A stretch of DNA of 64,000 bases from Stagonosporopsis chrysanthemi (Eukaryota > Ascomycota > Dothideomycetes > Pleosporales > Didymellaceae), in contig JAFISE010000070.1 of the NCBI GenBank assembly GCA_022560025.1, positions 1-64,000 on the forward strand, given 5' to 3'. The stretch's first letter is position 1, and each line of letters opens with the position of its first letter. A program made the translations under genes and the position numbers. Of this stretch, positions 1 through 11,016 are shown piece after piece. The notes beneath the pieces are model-generated. The model did not search any database, was not told the DNA's origin, and worked only from the letters and a program-made list of their open reading frames with translations.

Positions 1-49
1 GGGGAGGGTGGATGGTGCGGGTGGGGGGAGGGGTGAGGGGGGGGGGGGG

Positions 50-97
<48 letters not shown>

Positions 98-1217
98 AAC
101 AGATATAGCAAATTAACGCCTGCCGAAAGGTTGCGGGTCTGGTTATGGCAACCTCGCTTTTCCTCTTTCCCCTTTTTTGCTTTCTCGACCTCGACCACCT
201 CGACCTCGACCTAGACCAGGGCCTTTTTCGCGGGAAAAGTAGCATTGCCCCCCCCCCCCCAAACACACAACCGACCACCGTTGAGACGCCAATCAAAGCT
301 TCACTCTTACATTTCGCCTTCTTCACGCGGGTTTTCTTCACTCAGGCTTGCTATTTGCTGCTCGCTGTCTGCTGTCTGCTGTCCGCATACAAAGAGTCCC
401 AACCATCGTTCCCAGCAACAACAGATGCACAAGTTGTCTACAAACAGACCGCTGCCTCCTTCCACCGACGTGATCAATGATTGTTATTGCAGATGTGTAC
501 GTACGCCTCTACTTACTCTAACGCATTCTCCCACACGTCGTTCTATTTCATTCATTCGTTCTATTTCAATGTTAGGGATGGATCGTATGCTGCGGTTGTT
601 TGTCGCGCGTACGTGCAGGAGATGGATATGGAAAGGAAGAAAGGGCAGGCCAGGGAGAGCGTGGGGGTTGAAGAGGCTGATGGGAAGGGAGTTCTCCGTG
701 TGTAGGCGTTCGAATTTGCAACTGCGGTGCTTGTACGATATACGTGCATGGCTGCGCGGCGAGCGCGAGCGCGAGCTCGAAATGCGCACCGGGCTTGGTG
801 AAGTGTGGTTTTTTTTGTTTGGCCTGTTTTCTTTTGTACTATCCTATCCTGTCCTGTCCTCTCCTCTCCTATCCTATCCTGTCCTGTCCTATGCCATGCC
901 TTCCGAACAACCGCCCAAGCGTCCGCGCTGTGCGTGGTGTGCTAAAGCGGTTCCCGGTTTCCTTGCCCTGTCCTGTCCTTCCTATGCGTTCTTCTCCCCC
1001 CTTCCAAACCAACTCCCAGATTGTTCCCTCCTCCAAATGTTTTTTCCCGTGACCCTTGATTATCCTCCACCTTGCTCGCCGAGCATTCCTTCCCAGCCCT
1101 AACCCTCCATCCCGTCTCTTTCCTGCCTTGAACTGTCCTTGGGCCCTTTGATCCTCCTTCCTTCCTTCCTTCCTTCTTTCCTCCAATTCAATTCCAACAC
1201 CAACCCCCAATCCCCGT
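1..1217. repeat. G-rich and pyrimidine low-complexity region, no gene
   Basis: Positions 53-92 are an uninterrupted run of 40 G, preceded by more G-rich sequence. A C run lies near 249-260, TATCC/TGTCC-type pentanucleotide repeats at about 838-895, and CTTC repeats at about 1155-1175. Several open frames cross the region, but they are proline/arginine/serine-rich translations of low-complexity DNA and match no family I know. The last few hundred bases are probably the 3' untranslated region of the minus-strand gene that ends at 1218. Confidence 0.7.
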
Positions 1218-2663
1218 CTAATCATCAAACACACCAATCACCCGCGTGGCAATATCCCCCAACCACTCAAACACATCCTCATCGCTCTCGTCATCATAAT
1301 CGCTGCCTCCGGGACGATCGCTATCGCTCTCAGTCTCCGAGTTGCGGCCTTTTGACACCGAGAGGCCTTCACGAGCCTCAGACGCAGAACGGCGACGGAG
1401 GCCCTGGGATACGGAGCGCAGACTCTGGGGCTTGAGGGCGTTGTGCTCGCTGTCGCTGTCACTCTCGCTGTCGGTTTCACTGCCTGCAGGTGTTGGTACG
1501 GGCTTTGTACTTGCAGGACGGGTGAGGGTGTGCAGGGTTGTATCGAAACTTGTCAGTGTCTTTGTGAGCGTGAGGACGTTTCCGTCTGCTGCTGTGGCGG
1601 TGCCAGTTGAGGCTGGGATTGTGGGCGCAGATGAGGTGGCGGGCGCGGGTGGAGTTGAAGTCGAGGGCGACGAGGTGGTGGGCGACGAAGGGAGGGGCTG
1701 TGTAGAAGAAACAGGGACGGTGGCGGTCTCGGTGGTAGTCGTGGGAGACGCAAAGCCGAGGACTGTGACGGTGGAGTTCTGCGTCGTTGTCTCTGTCTCC
1801 TTTACCGTGATAGTCCTGGTCCATGTCGCGCCATCGTGGACAGTGTATGTAGAAGTCACAGTCGAGTCGGAAGCCGTGTATGTGTCAGTGACGGTGTGGA
1901 TCGAGACCGGATCAACAACAGTAACCGTCTTGTTCGCCGCGGTAACCGTCTGTGTCTCCCTCACAGTCCTCCACTCTGTCCTAACTTCTCCCTCTTCCTC
2001 TCCCCCGCTCAATCGATTGTACCCATTCGATGCCCGAACCGCCCTCGTATACCTTGCTCCCCCAACGCCCTCCACACGCTCCCCATCCGTCACAATCCGC
2101 CTCTCCAAGCGCGTATTGTACAACTCGCACACATTCGCATCGAAGAACTCCGGGTCCTCACAGTCTTCGCACGTGGGCTGGCGCTCAACAAACAAACCGA
2201 AGGCGCGGCACGCGCGGTGCTCGTTGCAGTGCGCCGCGCACTCGGATGCGTCGTAGGTGGGGAGGACGTGGGTTTCGATGGGCTGGTGGATGGCGGTGGC
2301 GTTTTGGTCCGAGAAGATAAGAGCGTATGGGTAAGGTGCCGGGGCGGAGGAGGCGAGGCGCGAGAGGTCTGCGTTGAGCTTGAAGGCAGAGAGATCTTGG
2401 TCGAGCCGGGCGATGGGCTTGTCTGCACGGGGCTGGACAACAGTATCGATGATGAGGGATTGCGGTGGGAAGTCGAGGATAGCGTTCTTCTCAGACTTCT
2501 TACGCGATACGCAAGAACCCGGGTGGAGGGCGTAGGGGCGGACAGCTGCTGGGACGCCGAAAGGGTGGGGAGGAAGAGTCTCCCGAATGCCGTTGAAAGT
2601 TGACGTGGCGGTGGGCACCGCAGCAGCCAAACCGGCAACGGCCAGGACAAGAGAAGTCTTCAT
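1218..2663 (-). CDS. Secreted PAN/apple-like, Ser/Thr-rich protein
   Basis: Single-exon gene of 481 aa. The N-terminus is a clear signal peptide (basic MKTS, then a hydrophobic Ala/Leu/Val stretch to about residue 18). Residues 130-190 hold a cysteine cluster (C142, C146, C152, C165, C168, C179) in a pattern like the PAN/apple-type domains of fungal surface proteins. Residues 225-390 are Thr/Ser/Val-rich with many TVT and TTT motifs, as in O-mannosylated stalks, and the last 80 residues are acidic (SDSDSE, DYDDESDED). There is no hydrophobic GPI-type C-terminus, so it is probably secreted or wall-associated by other means. The Met codon at 2661-2663 directly precedes the signal peptide. PAN-like is my inference from cysteine spacing. 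No enzymatic motif is visible. Confidence 0.75.
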   Translation of the reverse strand: MKTSLVLAVAGLAAAVPTATSTFNGIRETLPPHPFGVPAAVRPYALHPGSCVSRKKSEKNAILDFPPQSLIIDTVVQPRADKPIARLDQDLSAFKLNADLSRLASSAPAPYPYALIFSDQNATAIHQPIETHVLPTYDASECAAHCNEHRACRAFGLFVERQPTCEDCEDPEFFDANVCELYNTRLERRIVTDGERVEGVGGARYTRAVRASNGYNRLSGGEEEGEVRTEWRTVRETQTVTAANKTVTVVDPVSIHTVTDTYTASDSTVTSTYTVHDGATWTRTITVKETETTTQNSTVTVLGFASPTTTTETATVPVSSTQPLPSSPTTSSPSTSTPPAPATSSAPTIPASTGTATAADGNVLTLTKTLTSFDTTLHTLTRPASTKPVPTPAGSETDSESDSDSEHNALKPQSLRSVSQGLRRRSASEAREGLSVSKGRNSETESDSDRPGGSDYDDESDEDVFEWLGDIATRVIGVFDD

Positions 2664-4098
2664 GGCGAGATACGATGTGGAAGCGAAGTGAAAGATGAAA
2701 TGGAGTAACCAAGGTAAAACCGGGGACTAAAAGAGAAAAAGAGGATTTGCGAAAACAGGTGAAAGATCAGAATGAGCAGGGGCAGACTGCAGATATAGGT
2801 GTGCTCAGACCCTGGGTTTTGGTTTCCATTGCTTAGGAAATTTTCAGTATCTACACTGGCCGCTGAGGTGGTGTGGTAAGGGTGAGTTAGAGTCAGCGGT
2901 TCAGGGATAGTTTTGAAGTCGGTTGTTGAGTAGGCGACGATGGCGGGCCGCAAAGTCCCCTGGGCATTACGAGACGCGGAAGCTCTTGCCATTTGGATAT
3001 GCTGGTCAGTGGTCGAGGGCCTTGCCACCTTGAAACAATCGTCGCTGTCCCCTACTTGCCGTTCAGATTCGGCATCGAACATGACATGGGCGCGCACTTG
3101 AGAAGCAGTAAAAATGACCGTGCAGACTAATTCAGTTCGTTGGCTGCGGAGATGGTGTCGAAGATTCTATATTGTACGAAGAAGTACATTTCTTCCAAGC
3201 AATTGTTTGTAGAAGGAATAGATACCTAAGTTGGCTATACCTCGTGCAGCAAGTTTACTTGTTGTTCCTGTGCAGACGTGTAGTATTTACTACTCTCTAT
3301 TCTTTACGCCATCAAAGCTGATCACTAATTGTATTCTGCGGTGATTGTAGCGCACACATTAGATTCAGAGACATAACATGTCAACCTGATCGGCTGAAAA
3401 AAAAAGGCTCCCTCGTATGCAGTAGTGCCTACAAGCAAATGTTAGTTTATCGAGAAAATGCAACCCGACTAGATGTATGTGCACAGCCAAACCCGTGTGC
3501 GTTCAACAGGCCCCGTTGCTGAACTCCGCAGGGTTGGTTGTCTTCCGGATCCATGGTAGCAGCGGGCCAAAACAAGGAAGCACCACCTCAACGCACTGGA
3601 AGTGGACGGTATTATCGAGAGGCTAGAAAGGATTTTCTGGCACGCCCATCACTCAGGCGATCAAGCTTTGGCCTTGGGACTCGTCCAGTAGATTTTTAGT
3701 GGAGATGATGTTGCATTCGTGGCTAAACAAATCGCTATTAATATACAGAGACATTCTAGAGTGTAGAGACTCGCTACACTTACAAAGCCCAAAACGCTCA
3801 GATGTGGAATATTAGCGCTGTAAGAGTAAGGGAACAGCCTCGCTAAATCGGTGGGTACAGAAATAGTCCATAGCAAGCAGGTCGTTATTGGTCTATGACC
3901 ACAGTGAACGACAAAGATGGGCAGCTACGCTTTTTCAAAAGAGGAAATGCCAAACCGAATTCCAAAAGCTAGTCGTGATGGAGCGAGATTTGACGGCTCG
4001 CGGAATCGTGATAATATCATGCAAGCGAAGAAAGTTAACCAATTTTCAGCAGACGCAATGGCGTTCAACGGATCCAGGCGTTCAGGCCCTCGAGAATG
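2664..4098. other. Intergenic region between minus-strand genes
   Basis: Upstream sequence of the secreted protein gene (2663) and downstream of the MFS gene (4099). Pyrimidine-rich sequence (minus-strand sense) lies just upstream of 2663, as expected for a fungal promoter/5' UTR. A 145-codon frame (2660-3097, minus) overlaps the leader and looks like chance. The centre (about 3100-3900) is AT-richer, with no convincing coding sequence or RNA gene. Confidence 0.5.
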
Positions 4099-6053
4099 CT
4101 AGACGTACTCCCGAGACGTACGACTAGGCTGCTCATACTCCCGCGACTGACGGACGGGTGCAATACTGCCGTAATCCCGCGGCTCGTCTTCCTCGAGCAG
4201 GCTCTCCATGAAACTGCCAACATCAGTGTTCGTGACCGTCATCGCGTCCTCTTCGTCCAACTTCTTGCGCATACGGTAGACCTGCACGGAGACGTAAACC
4301 ACCAGCGCAGAACCGACGACGAACGTCAAGCCAGCAAGGGCTGTGTTGACGGGGACAGGATTGCCGCTGAATGTCTTCTTGGTAAGGGCGTCGATGCCAG
4401 TCTGCGAGAGGTTGATGAGGCCAGAGAAGCAGATGATGGTCCCGTAGACGCGGCCAAAGGTTGCAAATCCAAAGACCTTGGTAGCGTAATCGGACATCGC
4501 GGAATAGTATAGCGGGCGCATCACGACGAAGAGGAGCACGTTGATGAAGCCCGCCCACAGCGTACCAATGGAGCCGATGATACCAATAGCGGTCGCAATG
4601 AGCACGATAATGAGGAGCACGCCGGGCGTGCTGACATTGTCGAGCAGCATTCCCAGGAAGGGCGTGCTGAGGACGCCACCGAGCGGGAGCGCCCAGTCGA
4701 AGAATTCGTTCACACGAGCGGCGAGCTCAGGCGAATTCAGCATATATGTGTATTGCTCGCGGATGGAGGCGATGAAGTAGTTCATGCGGACCATCTGCAT
4801 GACAGTGAGTAGCGCAAGAAGCGTGAACCAGGGGGTGACCATCTGCTCGACGGCAGTCTTATTGTGCAGCGCACCCCAGACCCCGGAGGCTTCGAGGTGC
4901 TGCTCGTATGCCTCTTCCTGCCTCTTTCGCGTCATTTCGTCGCCAATAAGCTCGTCAAGTTTGCTCAAGCGCTTGCGGCGGCGTGCGCTACGGTTCTTGC
5001 GGCGTCGCCAAACTTCGTCATCGGGAAGGTCCTCGTCCGATGTGTGGACATCTCGCTCGTTCTCGACGGCACGCTGGATCTTCAACTCCAGTTGAGGCGC
5101 AGTCTTGTAGTTCTCGGTTGGCAAGAACGTCAGCTGAGCAATGACTATCGCTACTGGGACAATGAGGTAGAAGAGAAAGAATGTGTGAGGCTTGAAGGCG
5201 CCATTAGTCCCCTCATATGCAAGCCTGTAGAAAAGATAGACGGCTGCAGAAGCATCAAAGGCGCCAGTGACAAGCGCCACAATAGTGCCGCCGTACTTGG
5301 GGAAAGCGTTAGCAATCTGAAAAGACGGTAAGAACACGAATGTGCCTCCAAGGGCGAGGAAGAAGTTTCCGATTGTGTAGCCGTCGAACTCGGCAATCTG
5401 AAAGGCCAGGCTCATTATGATGCTGCCAGCAGCAAGGCAAGCCGACCCAACAAGATAACAGACTTTCGGTCCATACCGATCTAGCATCGTCCCAACAAGA
5501 AGCGCAGATACATTGGCTGTAGTAGAAGCGAGTGAAAAGAAAAAGTTCAGTCGCAGATCTTGCTCGTAGCAGACTTCGACTTCCCCGTCTAGCTCTTCTT
5601 GGGTGCAGGTTTCTCTGTACACGCCTTCTTTGATAAGAATTGGTTTGAGCGCTGCAAAACCAAACACGATGCCGCTGGCGAACCAGCAAGCCAGGACGAC
5701 TGCGACAACTTGTGCTGTGTAGATCTTAGCCAAGTGGTCGTGTGACAGGCTCCGCGGCGGGATTACTTACCAGCACGCTTGAAGGTCGACACATTGTACT
5801 GTGTAACACCGCCGTCAATGTCGCCAGCAGCCGGTTCTACGGGTTTGTGAAGCGTATCATAACTGATCACGCGTCTGACCGACTTGCCTGCGTGCAAGAA
5901 GCCTGCGTTCGAATATTGACTCTGAAAAGAATGCCGACGTTCCGAGGCAGCTTCGCGGGACTCCAGCCGGTCTATCGGCGGTAAGAACAAGTCGACGAGC
6001 GCCTCCTCTCGATCAAGACCCTCTTGTTGCGTGACATGCTGAATCAAAGACAT
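4099..6053 (-). CDS. MFS transporter, Fmp42/SLC43-like
   Basis: Two exons: 6053-5771 and 5714-4099, with a 56-bp GTAAGT..ACAG intron and matching phase (codon G|CA); 632 aa. The protein has a hydrophilic N-terminal region of about 95 residues, then about 12 membrane segments. It carries the MFS loop motif GTMLDRYGPK and a long charged cytoplasmic loop (KNRSARRRKR) after segment 6. The first membrane segment continuing into FGFAALKPILIKEG, and the overall layout, match the fungal Fmp42 family, related to the SLC43 amino-acid facilitators. S. cerevisiae Fmp42 was reported from mitochondria, and the substrate is not established. The exon 2 frame has no ATG at its head, so the upstream exon is required. 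The ATG at 6053 is the first in frame. An acidic DYGSIAPV tail resembles sorting tails of vacuolar/plasma-membrane carriers (inference). Confidence 0.85.
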
Positions 6054-6844
6054 AAGAAGCAAGCAAGCTCCTTGGGGCGCAGCTGCAGAGCGAGGAAGTA
6101 GTTGTGATAAAGTTTGGCAGAAGGGTTCACGATGGTGGGCGACTTAAGCAAGCGGCTGCTCGGGTTAAATTTGATCAGACTTGCCTCGTGCGCAGGGTCT
6201 GGACTGAGGGTCACGCGTCAAGATACTCCCCGCGAGAATCTTCGTCTCTGTTCGATGCAACACTGGCGACCGTGCATAGCATGTGAAGACGCTGCTCCTG
6301 CTATCGCGTTATTGTGTCGTTGACGTCGTGCAGTGAGACGGTTTGCAGCATTTTGCAGCTCTAGTTGTGATTGGACAGGCTAAGGATGGGGTCCCAAAGT
6401 CGTTTGGCCGAAGGAGCCAGTGCCATCGACGATCCACAATTCAACCCCAGCTGTGCGCTCGCTGCAGAGGCAGCGTGCTGACTGAGAAATTTCGTGATAA
6501 CGTCCGTGTACAGCGAGTTGCAGAGATCGATGGGGGCTGAGGTGTTTGCAATGACCCGTTGTAACGGTCCTCGACTCGTACGACAAGGTTGGTGAAGTCG
6601 CAGCAGCATCCCTGTCATCAAGCAATCCCTGCCTGATCGTGAACCATCAATGAGGAGTCGCTGCATGGATGTGTGTATCAGACAAACGGTGGACATCGCA
6701 TGTCGAGATCCGCCTTGATATCGTCACAATTCAAGGAGGCGCGGTCACAGCGGCTCACAATAATTGTAAAGATGGAATGTCAATTCCTATAACTTCCAAT
6801 GAATCAACGATTCCATTCAAATTGCAAGCGACTCATGATATAGA
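6054..6844. other. Divergent intergenic region
   Basis: About 790 bp between the minus-strand MFS gene and the plus-strand coiled-coil gene, so it should carry both promoters. Short frames occur on both strands, but none has coding character. I see no repeat or RNA gene. Confidence 0.5.
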
Positions 6845-8476
6845 ATGGCAATAAAGCTTCTGTCGAGGCTCTGCATCGAAATGCACCAACACGAAGCTAT
6901 GCCAAGACTTGACATGTCTAAGCGTTGTACGCAACCTCTAAGAAGAGCCCTCATTCGACAGTATCTAGAAGACTCGGACGTAGAAGACGGTGATGAAGGC
7001 CATACTACTGGCTCTGGACCACTGTGTAGCAAACCGATGATACCACGATGGGGATCTGCGGAAGACCTCCTGGGCTGCAAGTCCTGGCTCGAGCAGCTCT
7101 GTGAGGAAGAAACATCGCGGCTAGACGAAGCCTTAGACGACCGCAGCGATTGTGCAGCACTCCAAAGCAACAGCGATGCAGTCAGCACGAGCGTCATGCA
7201 AAAGCATGCTCATGATAAGAGCGCTGACTTTCTCGACACAAGGATCCTCGAGCGTATTCGACAAGGACGCGGGCCGCGGGATTGGGTAGCCGAGGACTTC
7301 CTTGCTGTCTTTCGCGACGGCACTCCAAGTAAGGATGGTCCAGAAACATACGAAGATATGCAAAAGGTATTGTTGTCGTGGAATGAACGTGTAAGCGCAG
7401 GATTGGCGGAAGATGAGCACGCAAGAATGATGCTCAAAGCAGCTGTTGCAAAACGCCGGAGCCTGCTACGGAGATCTTGCTCTTGTAACGATAGGATGGA
7501 GGCTCTTGAACAATCTTCCACTGAAATGCTGCATGCTCTCACGGGTCTGAGACCAGAGGTTGCGGGCTTCCAGAATCAAGAGAGCCTCGGTATCTTGACA
7601 GTGATGTGGGCTAACGCTCGGGTTGCCGTGCCGGATCTGGATGATGAGTTGAAGTTACTTACAATGCAGGCACTGATTGACGAGATTGAGTCGAAGTCGA
7701 ATGCGAAGAATGCAGAAAAGATTTCAAGATTGGCTCGATCGCTCAGCGTAGCACAACTGGAAGGCAGCGGCGCTGAAATCGAGCGGCTTGAGGCAAAGAT
7801 GCATGCTTTCGAGCAAAAGATACACGACACTGTCATCAGAAAGGTCATTGACAGAATCAAGGCCACGCGCAGAGAGCTGACACAAGTCAAACTGAAGGAG
7901 CTACAGGAACTGACTGTCCTACAAGCAGCACAAAAATGGGCAGCTCACGACAAACTGAGTGGCAGTCAGTACAAGCAAGACCTGATCCAAGCGTGCGATC
8001 AGGCGGACGATAGACTACAGCGAGTTTTGCAACAACAGATGCCAGAGCTCGACGCACATGTCCAAGTCGTCCAACATAATGCCAACGGACTAGCCAATAT
8101 GAGTGCAAGCTTGTTCACCAGGGCGAGTGAGGCCGGCTTCTCTCTCGAACACAGTCAATCGGCGTCGTCGTTCGACCTGGCTGAAACAGACGTCAAGGCG
8201 TACGTATCTGGAACAATAGCTGACACTGTCGACGCACGAACAGAAGCTGCGAAGATGCTCGAACGCATGGGAACGGTCGATGCGCACCTCGATAAGCTGC
8301 TGGATGCAGCGAAGAGCCGGTACTGGGCGTACGACGACGTCTTGCGGGTGCTCGAAGAAACAGCGCCTGGCGATATTGACAACGCCAGAGAGAGTGAGCT
8401 GGCGGAGAAGTACGGACCGCGCCGGGAGAGCATCCTGCTGATGGCCAGGAACCTACAAAAGGTCAAGTACGAGTAG
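6845..8476 (+). CDS. Coiled-coil protein of unknown function
   Basis: Single-exon gene of 543 aa. I do not recognise the family. The protein is hydrophilic, without signal peptide or membrane segment. Residues about 1-120 are mixed, with an acidic patch (LEDSDVEDGDEGH). From about residue 125 it is mostly helical with heptad-like Leu/Ile/Ala spacing, strongest at about 225-350 (e.g. IERLEAKMHAFEQKIHDTV, KELQELTVLQAAQKW) and again in the last 100 residues. This suggests an elongated coiled-coil scaffold, such as a cytoskeletal, kinetochore or autophagy adaptor. That is inference from composition only. The ATG at 6845 is the first in a long uninterrupted frame. A possible upstream exon cannot be excluded. 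Confidence 0.75.
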   Translation: MAIKLLSRLCIEMHQHEAMPRLDMSKRCTQPLRRALIRQYLEDSDVEDGDEGHTTGSGPLCSKPMIPRWGSAEDLLGCKSWLEQLCEEETSRLDEALDDRSDCAALQSNSDAVSTSVMQKHAHDKSADFLDTRILERIRQGRGPRDWVAEDFLAVFRDGTPSKDGPETYEDMQKVLLSWNERVSAGLAEDEHARMMLKAAVAKRRSLLRRSCSCNDRMEALEQSSTEMLHALTGLRPEVAGFQNQESLGILTVMWANARVAVPDLDDELKLLTMQALIDEIESKSNAKNAEKISRLARSLSVAQLEGSGAEIERLEAKMHAFEQKIHDTVIRKVIDRIKATRRELTQVKLKELQELTVLQAAQKWAAHDKLSGSQYKQDLIQACDQADDRLQRVLQQQMPELDAHVQVVQHNANGLANMSASLFTRASEAGFSLEHSQSASSFDLAETDVKAYVSGTIADTVDARTEAAKMLERMGTVDAHLDKLLDAAKSRYWAYDDVLRVLEETAPGDIDNARESELAEKYGPRRESILLMARNLQKVKYE

Positions 8477-8939
8477 CGGCTGCAGCGGTGGATCAAATGC
8501 CGGCAGTTCCAACTCTTTCTCAAACACCGATCCGAGATAACCGGTGCTCTGTTGCTGCGGTTTGTTTGCAGGGGGCGGTCGTGGTTGGTCTCTCCATGGT
8601 GCTGGCATCCTGCCGGTACACGGAAAAATGGAAAGCAACCCAATGCCAACAGCAGCAGCGCAGCGTCCTCATAACAGGAGCTGCGCGATTAAGGGTGTTG
8701 TTGAGCGTGCACGCCCTAATGCGCAGTGACGTGATTCGCTCGAGGGAAAAGTAGGAGGGCGGGATTCGATAAGGCCAATGCCGTTGGCTGGCCGGAAGAG
8801 GTCGGGGCATAAAGCTGGCGCCAAGCAGTGCGGCTTGCTTTCTCCAGTAAAACCTTTTGAGCCTTGAACTCGCCCATCACCACCTCCAACACCACCACTC
8901 TCCACTCAACCCTCTGTCGTCGGTTCATCGTCCTTCACA
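8477..8939. promoter_or_regulatory. Promoter and CT-rich leader of the phosphate carrier gene
   Basis: Between the coiled-coil gene and the carrier ATG. The last 80 bases (about 8860-8939) are CACCACC/CTCC-rich and purine-poor, typical of leaders of highly expressed filamentous-fungal genes, and end in CACA just before the ATG. No TATA box stands out. Confidence 0.5.
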
Positions 8940-10145
8940 ATGTCTACCGCTCCTCCCCCCACTGCCACCGGCTCCAGCAAGGTCGACGCCGCCAAGGCCA
9001 AGCTCGCTGCCCTGCCCGCGCCTAACGCGCCCACCGGTGCTGATCTGTACTCGCGCTTCGCTTTCGCTGGTGCGGTCTGCTGCTCCATCACCCACGGTGC
9101 CCTGACACCCGTCGATGTGTACGTTGCCCGCCTCCCAATGGCACTGATGCGCGCCAATGGCTGCGTTGCAGTTTTCCCGGCCCAGCGCCAGCTCTCCCCA
9201 TATAGCGTGCGAGCACCCAGCTAACAGCTTGCAGCGTCAAGACCCGCATCCAGCTTGACCCCGTTACCTACAACACCGGCCTCATCGGTGGCTTCCGCAA
9301 GGTCATCGCCAACGAGGGCGCTGGCGCCGTCTGGACTGGCTTCGGTCCCACCGCCGCCGGTTACTTCCTCCAGGGTGCCTTCAAGTTCGGTGGATACGAG
9401 TTCTTCAAGCAGCAGGCCATTAACACCCTCGGCTACGAGACTGCCTCCAACAACCGCACCGCTGTCTACATCGGTGCCGCCGCCTGCGCCGAGTTCATCG
9501 CTGATATCGCTCTCTGCCCCCTTGAGGCTACCCGTATCCGTCTCGTTTCCGACCCCAAGTTTGCCAACGGCCTGATCGGTGGTTTCGGCAAGATCTTCAA
9601 GACTGAGGGTATTGGTGCTTTCTACTCCGGCTTCGGTCCCATCCTGTTCAAGCAGTAAGTGTCAAGTACCTTGCGTCACTCCAGAGCGAGCTGACATGTG
9701 AAAAGGATCCCCTACACCTGCGCCAAGTTCGTCGTCTTCGAGAAGGTCAACGAGGCCGTGTACAGCATCGTCGACAAGAGCAAGACCTCCAACAGCATGC
9801 AGACCGTCTACAACCTCGGCTCCGGTCTCGTTGCCGGTTTCGCCGCCGCCATCATCTCTCAGCCCGCCGACACCATGCTGTCCAAGATCAACAAGACCAA
9901 GGGCGAGCCCGGTGAGGGCACCACCAGCCGTCTGATCAAGATCGCCAAGGAGCTCGGTCTCCGTGGCTCTTACAGCGGTATCGGTGCCCGTCTTTTCATG
10001 GTCGGTACCCTGACCGCTGGTCAGTTCGCTATCTACGGTAAGTTCCCCTCTCTCTCATTACCGCCAGCAGCGTCTAACCCCTCCAGGCGATATTAAGAAG
10101 GCGCTTGGCGCCACAGGAGGAGTAGAGATCGCTAAGACCCAGTAA
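8940..10145 (+). CDS. MIR1: Mitochondrial phosphate carrier
   Basis: Four exons, 8940-9118, 9235-9654, 9706-10037 and 10087-10145, all with GT..AG introns and consistent phase; 329 aa. The protein is a mitochondrial carrier family member of three repeats. The repeat signatures PVDVVKTR, PLEATRIR and PADTMLSK sit at the ends of the odd-numbered helices. The FFKQ, GFGPTAAGYF and GFGPILFKQIPYT segments and the length identify the Mir1/PiC-type phosphate carrier, which imports inorganic phosphate with protons across the inner membrane for ATP synthesis. The N-terminal 35 residues are Ala/Pro/Thr-rich. Strong C-ending codon bias (GCC, GTC, CTC, ATC), unlike most neighbours, fits high expression. 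The first intron lies inside the conserved first signature. Confidence 0.95.
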
Positions 10146-11016
10146 ACGGTCGAGCGAGAGAGGTGGAGGCATGATACCAGGACAGCCACGACATTGGGTC
10201 TTTAGAGGGAGACTTTGTAGTGCACGGAAAAAGTCTTTCTTTTTTGCATATGGCTGGCATGGATATATTCCCATTTTGTTTATGTGTTTGCGTTTTATTT
10301 TGCCGCTTAGCTACTTGTACGTTCAGCCAGAAGTGGCACTTGTAACAGTACGGTCTGATGAGATTAGCTGCACAATAGACGGAGCTCTTAATGACACACC
10401 ACACCTTCGAGTGAACAAGGACAAGACCAACAACCTCAGAAACCGTCAATTTACTAGAGGCATACAGGGCAGATGCATCTCACGCTCAAAGGTTCGTAGA
10501 CTGCACAAACGACTACAATCAACTTTTGATGTTGAGAGCGACCGCCTAATTTTCACTAAAGACCTCCACGCCTTGCAAACAGTGCAAGACCGGCATCCCC
10601 CCACATCGCCTACAGTATACTGGTAGCATTAAATATATTTGGACTTCGTCCGATTGCTCGAGCGCACCTAGTTTAATGGGAGGAGGTCGCTGCTAGCCTG
10701 CCTTCCCCTCTTAGCACATGCTGTTGAGTTTGAGAATACACTTGCTTTTACCCACATCAAACAGGTAAGAAATTCAGACTAGATCCCTCCACGCTCCACA
10801 GCAACTGCAGCGCATCCTGTAGGGCTGTCTCTGATAGGAGCAGGCCAGCGACGGGGGTGTTCTTGAATCTGCTGTTGTCCAGGTAAGGTCTTATTGCTCA
10901 TGTATTCGTTACGCGTACTTGTTTGTCGAAATCAGGTCACAAGCGTGTATCTGCAGTCCAACTCAAATTCAGGGCCACCTATCGAACAAGACCGTGCAAT
11001 AAGCTCATGTTCTTTC
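10146..11016. other. Convergent intergenic region
   Basis: Contains the 3' UTR of the carrier gene (AT-rich, about 10200-10330) and then sequence downstream of the minus-strand EEP gene. Two carrier-sense frames of 70-150 codons are AT-rich translations without coding character. No RNA gene seen. Confidence 0.5.

Noticed and set aside
245..1102. 285-codon plus-strand frame at the window start
   Set aside because: Composed of low-complexity Pro/Ser/Arg and Tyr-Pro-Val-Leu repeats from pentanucleotide arrays; no domain, no good start.
1094..1108. CCCTAACCCT, resembling telomere repeat
   Set aside because: Only one and a half units; no array, so not a telomere.
1342..2256. 304-codon plus-strand frame rich in Val/Ser
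   Set aside because: Mirror frame of the Thr/Ser-rich stalk of the minus-strand secreted protein.
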